A stretch of 8,356 nucleotides of DNA from positions 1 through 8,356 of the forward strand of contig JAJRPH010000323.1 in NCBI GenBank assembly GCA_024280875.1, written 5' to 3'. This DNA is from Deltaproteobacteria bacterium (GTDB lineage: Bacteria; Desulfobacterota; Desulfobacteria; Desulfobacterales; Desulfosalsimonadaceae). Both the position numbers and the translations under genes were made by a program. Below the pieces are notes generated by a model. That model was not told where the DNA came from, did no database searches, and saw nothing but the letters and a program-made list of their open reading frames with translations. This document shows positions 1 through 5,729 of this stretch, piece by piece; within the stretch, counting starts at the first letter, position 1; every line of letters starts with the position of its first letter.

Positions 1-1
1 G

Positions 2-598
2 CGTAAATTGTATCGGGCACCGATAAACGGTCGCTGCTTTTTGGAAAAACAAAAAATTCCGCTTCTGGATTGGAACATTTGCCTGTTGGTCGATGCCACC
101 GGATCCATGAAAGGTCCAAAATGGCGAATGGTGGAAAACACTCTGGGAACCATACACAAGGCGTTTTCCGGATTTGAAAACCGGCTCCAGGCGTTTGCCT
201 ATTTTGAGGTGGAAGGCGTCTGCATGATTTCAAGTTTGATCAAGGAAAATCGTATCCTGTCCATTCCACCCTGCGGACAAACAGCATCCGGTCAGGCAAT
301 TATTGCAGCGGCGCATTTTATGCCGGAGGGTAAAAGACGGCGGTTTATCATCCATATTACGGACGGGGAATCGAATTTCGGATGCGATGTCCGGTTCGGA
401 ATAGATCATTGCAGTGCCAGCCATATCCACCTGGTGACCCTGGGCGTCGCCTATAAAGATCGTGAAGCCATGCAGAAGCAGTATGGAAGGACCATTCAGT
501 TTGTTGACCATTTTGGCCAATTGCCTTCGGCAATCGAAAAACTCTTAAAATGGACTCTGCTGAATAATAAAACACATGCCGCGCAATTGAGTGTTTAA
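2..598 (+). CDS. VWA-domain protein, C-terminal part (5' end outside window)
   Basis: The visible part is essentially a single von Willebrand factor A domain. Numbering from the TTG at position 8, a MIDAS metal-binding motif D-A-T-G-S lies at residues 29-33. The conserved Thr of the second motif is T92 (GQTASG) and the third motif is T-D-G-E-S with D119. The reading frame is open through the first bases with no stop, no ribosome binding site is visible, and the VWA domain starts within about 20 residues of the TTG. The gene therefore probably begins to the left and this is the C-terminal domain of a longer NorD/CoxE-type protein. Such proteins work with MoxR/NorQ-type AAA+ ATPases. BssE of benzylsuccinate synthase operons belongs to that ATPase class, so a role in assembly or reactivation of the synthase is a reasonable inference. 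The stop codon is TAA at 596-598. The VWA call is firm; the specific role is not. Confidence 0.8.
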   Translation, partial: RKLYRAPINGRCFLEKQKIPLLDWNICLLVDATGSMKGPKWRMVENTLGTIHKAFSGFENRLQAFAYFEVEGVCMISSLIKENRILSIPPCGQTASGQAIIAAAHFMPEGKRRRFIIHITDGESNFGCDVRFGIDHCSASHIHLVTLGVAYKDREAMQKQYGRTIQFVDHFGQLPSAIEKLLKWTLLNNKTHAAQLSV

Positions 599-665
599 GG
601 TCATTTTTTCAGCCTTTCGTAAATCGCATGATACGTTAATTAAAATAACATAAAGGAGAATTTCC

Positions 666-1055
666 ATGAAGATGTTTAGCGAGGAGTGGTTTAATGCAGT
701 AGTTGAAAAACTTAAAAACAGCGAAGAATTCCAAAAAAAAGGAAAAGGCTTTGACAGCAATTTTCATTTCAAAGTGTTAAAGGACCGAAAAGCAAAATTA
801 AGCGCTGATATGGCATTTGGCATGTGGTTTCCCACTTGTGATCCGTGCTGGTTTGGTAAAAAACCGGATGATGAGGTAGATATTATTCTGGAGGCCAAAG
901 CCGGCGTTTTAGCTGAAGTCTTAAAAGGCAATAGGAATGTGGTAATGGCCCTGACCATGGGAACAGTTAAGCTGAAAAAAGGACAACTCACCAAACTGAC
1001 CGGGAACCTCGGAGCCGTGAATACATTTATAAAGGTTGCAGGGTCGGCCGCATAA
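666..1055 (+). CDS. SCP2-like sterol/lipid carrier domain protein
   Basis: A 129-residue soluble protein with no signal peptide or membrane segment. The start ATG at 666 follows an AAAGGAG ribosome binding site at 652-658. The second half (about residues 75-125) has the look of an SCP2 domain: an acidic strand (VDIILEAKAG), an amphipathic helix with VLKG, then a strand and a lysine-rich turn before the final hydrophobic helix. SCP2 domains bind lipids or other hydrophobic ligands, including CoA esters, in a tunnel. The middle contains two close cysteines (CDPC), which are not an SCP2 hallmark. Next to a hydrocarbon-activating enzyme it could bind the hydrocarbon or an acyl-CoA intermediate, but that is inference from position. 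The family call rests on fold-level resemblance only. It lies 67 bp after the VWA gene and 52 bp before the flavin-type protein, so co-transcription is plausible. Confidence 0.6.
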   Translation: MKMFSEEWFNAVVEKLKNSEEFQKKGKGFDSNFHFKVLKDRKAKLSADMAFGMWFPTCDPCWFGKKPDDEVDIILEAKAGVLAEVLKGNRNVVMALTMGTVKLKKGQLTKLTGNLGAVNTFIKVAGSAA

Positions 1056-1107
1056 AAATAATTAAAGCGATTGTTTTTTTGTGTTCCTGAACAGAAAAGG
1101 AGGCACC

Positions 1108-1521
1108 ATGAGTAAAATTAGCGAAAAAGTGAAAGAATATTTATCTGCTACAGGCAAGATGAATGTTTTAAGCACTGCAAATAAAGCCGGTGCGACAAAT
1201 GTCGCCATGTTCGGCTCATTTTTATTGTCTGAGGATAAAACTCTTATGCTGATGCTTGGAGACAATAACACGTATGCCAACCTGAAAGAGAATCCCCATG
1301 CCGCGCTGCTGGTAGTTCTCCCGGGAAAAACCGGCATGCAGACCGAAGGGTGTCGTATCTATCTGAAATTGAGATCAGTTGAAGATAGTGGGGATATGTT
1401 TGATCAGATGAAGGCCGGTGTTCGGGCAAAGATCGGCGATGCAGCTGAAATGTTAAAACATCTCGTTATCTTTGATATTGTTAAAACTCGACCAATTCTT
1501 GATATGGGGCAGGGGATATAG
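1108..1521 (+). CDS. FMN-binding split-barrel protein (pyridoxamine 5'-phosphate oxidase-like family)
   Basis: A 137-residue soluble protein. I chose ATG 1108 because an AAAAGGAGG ribosome binding site (1096-1104) lies just before it; an upstream in-frame GTG at 1081 has no such site. The N-terminal half shows the order typical of this family: a short helix (SEKVKEYL), a strand with LSTANKAG, NVAMFGSFLL, then a strand with TLMLML, and a helix with YANLKENPHAALLVV. Family members are homodimers binding FMN, F420 or haem at the dimer interface, and many are oxidoreductases of unknown substrate. The C-terminal part is less typical. No residue seen here fixes the cofactor or substrate. It sits between the SCP2-like gene and the sensor kinase on the same strand and may belong to the same transcription unit. 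The fold call is fairly secure; the function is unknown. Confidence 0.7.
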   Translation: MSKISEKVKEYLSATGKMNVLSTANKAGATNVAMFGSFLLSEDKTLMLMLGDNNTYANLKENPHAALLVVLPGKTGMQTEGCRIYLKLRSVEDSGDMFDQMKAGVRAKIGDAAEMLKHLVIFDIVKTRPILDMGQGI

Positions 1522-1577
1522 CCTGTATCTCAAGGTTAAATTCAATTTTTAATATCACTAAATAGTATGGATGTGTA

Positions 1578-3320
1578 ATGTCACAAAAAGGCCATTCCAT
1601 TAAAAAGATAAACGCCGGCAGCCTTTTGGAGAAAATCCCTGTTCTGGCCATATCCGGCGAGGAATCCTCAGTAGATCAAATCCTTTTTGAAGTTTTGTCG
1701 CTGCTCATGGAGCAGGTTGATGCAGATATCGGACAGATCAACCTGCTTCCCATAGGGGGCAGGGTGGAAAAGCTTTGCATAATTAAAGACGGTAAGCTCT
1801 GGTCAAGAAAAGAAGCTGCGCTTAATTTTTATGACCCTTTTCATGGGTTTACGGGTATGATTATGTCATCCGGAAAGAGCCTTATCGTTGAAAATATCTG
1901 GGATAAAGTTATAGACGGCCGCCCCAATCCTTTTCTTGAAATCACCACGACAATGAGCGATGAATATATCGCTGATATTAAGAAGCCCGTTGCCAGTATC
2001 ATTATCCTGCCGTTAAAAAGAGGGAAAGATATTTTCTGCACCATTGAACTCAGCCGTTATCGTGGTAAAAAGTCTTTTATCTGTAAAGAAAAAGAGACGC
2101 TTGAAGATTTTGCCAGAAAGAATGGCGATCTGATTATGGAATACGTCATAGATATCCGAAACAGAATCGCATTAAACACGGCCCAAAAAAAGCTTCTACA
2201 AATGGCAAGGCTCATTGCCTCAAATAGATCTCTTGATTATAGAGACTTGATTGATCCTTATACCAAACTATCCGCAGCCGATATTGTGCTGGCATTTTTT
2301 AAAACAGGCAATATAAATGACACGAGATACCGGGTGGTGGTGTGGAAGGGCGGAGAGGTACGGGAGGTGTTGCTTCACGATTTTGTTCCTTCCGGCGAGA
2401 GCGTCCTTCGTGATGAACGTGATTCAATTTTTCCCGTGGAAGGGGCGGCTGGTGATAAACGGCTGGATAATTTCAAACGCAGGATTGAAAATTTATCCGA
2501 TCTTTCCAAAGAGGATCGTGCCTTTTTACTGGATGGCCTTAGCCAGGTCAAATCATATGTGATCTATTCGTTACATATGTTAAGCCAGGAATTGGGCGTA
2601 ATTATTCTTGGTTCTTTGCGTCCGGCGTTCTGGCAGTTTTTGCATATGAATTCTTTTTTAGCCTTATATAATTCATTACTGCGTTCATTTTTGTTAAATG
2701 AACGGATTATTCAGCAACTATCCGATGTCAGCAATAAAATTCATAATCCCGGGTTTTATCTGCTGGGAGCACTTAAATCAGCTCTTGTATATAAAGAGTC
2801 TCCGATTGATTTAGAAAATAATACCGCATTTAAATCCTTAAAAGGCATTGAAGACCTTTTTAAAGAACTTCACGATCAAGGTAAGGTTTTAAGATGGAGG
2901 CCCAAGAAGATTTATTTTGCATTATGGATGCGTGCTTTTATACATCGGAAAATGGCACAGCTCCCCTGTTTTAAGATTGATCTCAACCTGAAGGATGATC
3001 GCATATCTGAGAACCGCATCATGGCCAGTGACGAACAACTGGAAACCATCTTTGAAAACCTGTTTTCCAATAGCGTGCGTGCCATAACTGTTGTGCAGGT
3101 AAAAAAGCAATCATTTATAGGTAAAATTGACATCATTGTTGAGCAAAAGGAAAAGTCAGTTGAAGTTATGTTTACGGATAACGGTGAAAAGTACGATACT
3201 GTTTCAGGCAGGGGGATAAATCAAATTGAGACGGAGATGCAATCTCTGAAAGGGGAAATGCATATAAACAAAAACCCCTATCAAACTCATCTTGTTTTTC
3301 CCATTGCCGCCGAGGAGTAA
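1578..3320 (+). CDS. Cytoplasmic GAF-domain sensor histidine kinase
   Basis: A 580-residue protein with no transmembrane segment, so it senses an internal signal. Residues about 20-190 look like a GAF sensor domain, and about 205-370 like a second, degenerate GAF-type region. The transmitter follows. A probable phospho-acceptor is H389 in KIHNPG, an H-box of the H-x-N-P kind. The N-box is ENLFSNS with N494 and N498, the D-box is D534-N-G, and the G2 box is G-R-G at 544-546. The response regulator gene begins 21 bp downstream, so the two form a two-component pair. In known toluene degraders the equivalent kinase (TdiS/TutC) carries PAS domains; here GAF replaces them, so it is not a simple orthologue. 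The start at 1578 lacks a clear Shine-Dalgarno sequence, unlike its neighbours, which suggests low translation. A hydrocarbon or pathway intermediate is the likely signal, by position only. Confidence 0.8.
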   Translation: MSQKGHSIKKINAGSLLEKIPVLAISGEESSVDQILFEVLSLLMEQVDADIGQINLLPIGGRVEKLCIIKDGKLWSRKEAALNFYDPFHGFTGMIMSSGKSLIVENIWDKVIDGRPNPFLEITTTMSDEYIADIKKPVASIIILPLKRGKDIFCTIELSRYRGKKSFICKEKETLEDFARKNGDLIMEYVIDIRNRIALNTAQKKLLQMARLIASNRSLDYRDLIDPYTKLSAADIVLAFFKTGNINDTRYRVVVWKGGEVREVLLHDFVPSGESVLRDERDSIFPVEGAAGDKRLDNFKRRIENLSDLSKEDRAFLLDGLSQVKSYVIYSLHMLSQELGVIILGSLRPAFWQFLHMNSFLALYNSLLRSFLLNERIIQQLSDVSNKIHNPGFYLLGALKSALVYKESPIDLENNTAFKSLKGIEDLFKELHDQGKVLRWRPKKIYFALWMRAFIHRKMAQLPCFKIDLNLKDDRISENRIMASDEQLETIFENLFSNSVRAITVVQVKKQSFIGKIDIIVEQKEKSVEVMFTDNGEKYDTVSGRGINQIETEMQSLKGEMHINKNPYQTHLVFPIAAEE

Positions 3321-3341
3321 TATAAAAAAAAGGAGAGTATT

Positions 3342-3857
3342 ATGAACGCAAAAATTTTATTCTTAGATGATATTTTCAGTCCTCTTTTCAGGAAACAATT
3401 CCCCTCTGATCAACTTATATGGGATGACAACTGGATTTCATCATTGGAGCAGGGACTTGCTGATTCTGAAACAAAAATCGGGGTTTGCATTGAATTTATC
3501 AAAAGCGGCGATATTGACTCCTGCCGGGAGCTTATTGAAAAAGAAAAACCGGATTTGGTTCTGCTGGATCTTTTTTGGCCGGAAGATGCTCAGCGGAAAT
3601 TCGGAGATCGGAGCCGCGCTACGGATATCTCTATTGATGCAGTAAAAAAAATCCGTGCGAGTTTTCCGGTTTTACCGGTGATATGCTATACGGTTCAGCC
3701 GGATCGGGAATTAATGGAAGAGGCATATTCAGCGGGAGCCACTATTTTTTTAGAAAAGGTTGTAATGGCATTGCCTGAAATTCAAAGTCCGTTAAAGTAT
3801 ATATTATTTTATCTTCTGCGGCAGATGCAAAGTAAGGCTGAATCAGGGTTGAAATGA
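3342..3857 (+). CDS. Receiver-only response regulator (atypical REC domain)
   Basis: A 171-residue protein that is a CheY-like receiver with no output domain. Key residues visible are the acidic pair D9-D10 after the first strand (KILFLDD), the phospho-acceptor D76 (LVLLDLFWP), the switch threonine T117 (VICYT) and the lysine K139 (IFLEK). The spacing is stretched: 66 residues from D10 to D76 and 41 from D76 to T117, against roughly 44 and 30 in CheY. It therefore carries insertions, one of them rich in Trp and acidic residues. The start ATG has a good AAAGGAGA site at 3329-3335. It lies 21 bp after the kinase gene and is presumably phosphorylated by it. About 30 residues remain after K139, too few for a DNA-binding domain. 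It may pass the phosphate on or bind another protein. Confidence 0.8.
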   Translation: MNAKILFLDDIFSPLFRKQFPSDQLIWDDNWISSLEQGLADSETKIGVCIEFIKSGDIDSCRELIEKEKPDLVLLDLFWPEDAQRKFGDRSRATDISIDAVKKIRASFPVLPVICYTVQPDRELMEEAYSAGATIFLEKVVMALPEIQSPLKYILFYLLRQMQSKAESGLK

Positions 3858-3925
3858 TTACTGCATCATAAATACACGTAATGGTATAAAAAAAATTTCA
3901 AACGCGTATTGCGTGTTATTTTGCC

Positions 3926-3957
3926 AGACCAATGACTGATGCGTCAGTCATTGGTCT
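3926..3957. promoter_or_regulatory. Palindromic operator 1
   Basis: A perfect inverted repeat with 14-bp arms (AGACCAATGACTGA and its complement at 3944-3957) around a 4-bp centre, TGCG. The core TGACTGA-N4-TCAGTCA is shared with the second palindrome although the flanks differ. That points to a protein-binding site rather than only a hairpin. The 7-4-7 layout resembles operators of TetR-family repressors such as Bacillus FadR (TGAATGA-N4-TCATTCA). It could also pair in RNA, but no T-run follows, so a terminator is unlikely. Confidence 0.7.
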
Positions 3958-4017
3958 CAATGACAAATTGGGTCCGAAATTTTCCAAGAATTGTGTTGTA
4001 ACGTTAATTTATTTCTC

Positions 4018-4047
4018 TCTCGGTGACTGACGTATCAGTCACCGAGA
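4018..4047. promoter_or_regulatory. Palindromic operator 2
   Basis: A perfect inverted repeat with 13-bp arms (TCTCGGTGACTGA and its complement) around the centre CGTA. The core is the same TGACTGA-N4-TCAGTCA as at 3926-3957, and the centres are 91 bp apart. The outer arm sequences differ between the two sites (CCAA against TCGG), so only the core is conserved, as expected of a regulator recognition site. It lies 127 bp upstream of the small-subunit start codon. Confidence 0.7.
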
Positions 4048-4065
4048 AGAGCTATCGATACGATA

Positions 4066-4075
4066 CAGTCACCGA
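4066..4075. promoter_or_regulatory. Operator half-site
   Basis: The 10-bp sequence CAGTCACCGA repeats the right arm of the second palindrome (4036-4045) exactly 30 bp downstream, close to three helical turns. The matching left arm is absent. It could be a weak accessory site or the remnant of a third palindrome. Confidence 0.4.
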
Positions 4076-4157
4076 CATCTACTTCGTTTGCAAAAGTTCT
4101 TTGAAATCTGAAATCTGACTGTGCCGGCTCAAAAAAAAGAGCGATAAAAAATACTTG

Positions 4158-4167
4158 AAAGGAGGTG
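4158..4167 (+). promoter_or_regulatory. Near-perfect Shine-Dalgarno of the small-subunit gene
   Basis: AAAGGAGGTG, followed by A at 4168, is an almost full-length match to the 3' end of 16S rRNA and lies 7 nt before ATG 4175. It decides the start of a 54-codon gene that is easy to miss, and implies strong translation of the small subunit. Confidence 0.8.
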
Positions 4168-4174
4168 AATACAA

Positions 4175-4339
4175 ATGACGACTTGCAATGAATGCACTAA
4201 TTTTTTCCCGCTTGAAGATGATCCTTCAACCGGTGATTGTGTCCAACGGGTAGTTGATCCACGGCAGGCCTATTACAAGTCAAAACCGGTCGATGATGAG
4301 ACCGACGCATCCAAATGCGATCAATTCCAAAAGAAATAA
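4175..4339 (+). CDS. bssC: Benzylsuccinate synthase-type small (gamma) subunit
   Basis: A 54-residue protein beginning MTTCNEC, with cysteines C4, C7, C22 and C48. Small size, the C-x2-C start followed by a short aromatic stretch (FF), and the position directly before a BssA-like gene match BssC. BssC binds one low-potential [4Fe-4S] cluster in a HiPIP-like fold and is needed for stability of the catalytic subunit. Comparable small subunits occur with 4-hydroxyphenylacetate decarboxylase, but the neighbour decides for the fumarate-adding family. The next gene starts 20 bp after the TAA, so the pair is surely co-transcribed. The order gamma then alpha agrees with known bssDCAB operons. Missing here is the activase gene bssD, which in those operons precedes bssC; in its place are the control region and the two-component pair. 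The protein is acidic and short, with no signal peptide. Confidence 0.85.
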   Translation: MTTCNECTNFFPLEDDPSTGDCVQRVVDPRQAYYKSKPVDDETDASKCDQFQKK

Positions 4340-4341
4340 AC

Positions 4342-5729
4342 ATTTCAGGAGGAAATAAAATGACAACTGTAGCGGCAAAACAATCAAAAGGACTAAAAGA
4401 GCACGAAAAGGCTCAGGAATGGTGGTGGGTTGCTGAACAAACACGATCCAAGCGTCTGGATTATTTAAGAAAAGCCGTATGGAAAAAAGGAGCGATCGGC
4501 GGCGTTTACAATCCGGGGATTAAAATCGACCTTGAACGTCCAATTTTGTTTACCGAAGCCTGGAAAGAAAACAACCAAGATCCCCAGATGCTGAGAAAGG
4601 CAAAAGCCATAGCGCATGTCCTTGAAAATATCACAATCTTTATCACCGACCAGGCGCAGCTCGTTGGTTATATCGGGAGTCTCCCCCATACGATCCAGTG
4701 GTATCCTGAAGGGGCAAGCATTGTGAATGAAGAGGTCTACAACGAGCCGGGCACCGTTCCCGAGCCTGAAGAAAAGTCTCTGAAGATTATGGCCGAGATC
4801 AATGATTACTGGGGTGGACAAACAGCTATTGATAAACTGGGCAGGGTCCTTAACCCGGAAGATCTGGTCAAGTATATGAGCGGCGTTATCGGCTGGGGTG
4901 TTCCCACATCGGCCTACGGTTATGCAGGCAAGGATTATGAATATATATTGACCGGCAAACGGGGATTTGAAGACATTATCGAGGAAATCGACGGTTACAT
5001 GGATGCGGCGGAAAAAAAAACATCCGGCGAACCTGGGCCGGACATTCTCCCCTTATATGACAAGATACTTAACTGGGAAGCCATGCAGATCATTCTTGAA
5101 GCGTCGATAAATTTTGCTGAACGTTACGCGCGTCTGGCCCGGGTTATCTCTGAAAATTTTGAATCCGACCCGAAGCGTAAGGAAGAATTGATGCGGATTT
5201 CAGAAACCTGTGAGCAGGTGCCGGCAAAGCCGCCGAGAAATTTGCAGGAATCTTTCCAGTTTGACTGGTTTATGCAGACGCTGGCAAGATTCGAGGCCTA
5301 CGAAGGGGCCATGCCTTGCCGCCCGGATTATTACCATGGGCCGTACTATGACAAGGATGTTAATATCGACAAACGCCTTACAAAGGAAGAGGCCCTTGAC
5401 CTGGTGGGAGAATTCATGATTAGAGCCCATGAGTTTGGGGCTTTTATACCCAGACTCGGGAGAGAGGGGCTACAAGGGGTTACCGGTACCTTTGTATGGA
5501 CGATGGGTGGTGTGAATAAAGATGGTTCGGATGCGTGTAATGATCTGACAGTTGCTTTTATGCAGGCTGCCAGGCTGGTCCGGGTGTCAAACCCCACATT
5601 CGGTTTCCGATGGCACCCAAAGGTCAAGGAAGAGGTCATGAGAGAATGCTTTGAATGCATCCGGCACGGGCTCGGGTACCCCTCCATGCGTAATGACCCG
5701 ATCCTGGTGGAAAATACTGTGTACTGGTA
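4342..5729 (+). repeat. Tandem duplication, upstream unit (portion matching the window's right part)
   Basis: This stretch matches 6969-8356 at a constant offset of 2627 bp with no indel. It starts at the ribosome binding site of the first synthase gene; the true duplicated unit presumably runs on to the end of the gene. Confidence 0.85.

Larger units (their letters stand above)
3858..4174 (+). promoter_or_regulatory. Non-coding control region upstream of the synthase genes
   Basis: A 317-bp stretch without a credible gene separates the regulator genes from the synthase genes. It holds two perfect palindromes with the same core (3926-3957 and 4018-4047), a third half-site (4066-4075), a 7-bp tandem repeat GAAATCT at 4103-4116, and a strong ribosome binding site at its end. 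A weak stem (AACGCG/CGTGTT, 3901-3917, with one G-U pair) follows an A-rich tract and might be a poor terminator for the regulator gene. I found no convincing sigma-54 (-24 GG / -12 GC) site and no good -35/-10 pair. The promoter is inferred from the operators and the gene gap, and its exact position is unknown. Confidence 0.6.

Noticed and set aside
2317..2562. An 81-codon plus-strand frame inside the kinase gene
   Set aside because: It is out of frame with a well-supported kinase, has no domain signal and no ribosome binding site.
3901..3920. Possible intrinsic terminator after the response regulator gene
   Set aside because: The stem is only 6 bp with a G-U pair and the following T-run is four bases, too weak to call.
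3926..4047. Repeated palindromes as a CRISPR or a mobile-element end
   Set aside because: There are only two full copies with different outer arms and no spacers of regular size, no target-site duplication and no transposase nearby; operators explain them better.
3858..4174. Sigma-54 promoter or a clear sigma-70 promoter
   Set aside because: I searched by eye for GG-N10-GC and TTGACA/TATAAT-like pairs and found none with acceptable match and spacing.
4315..4359. Upstream start for the first synthase gene
   Set aside because: It would overlap the small-subunit gene and lacks its own ribosome binding site, while ATG 4360 has a good one that is also conserved in copy 2.
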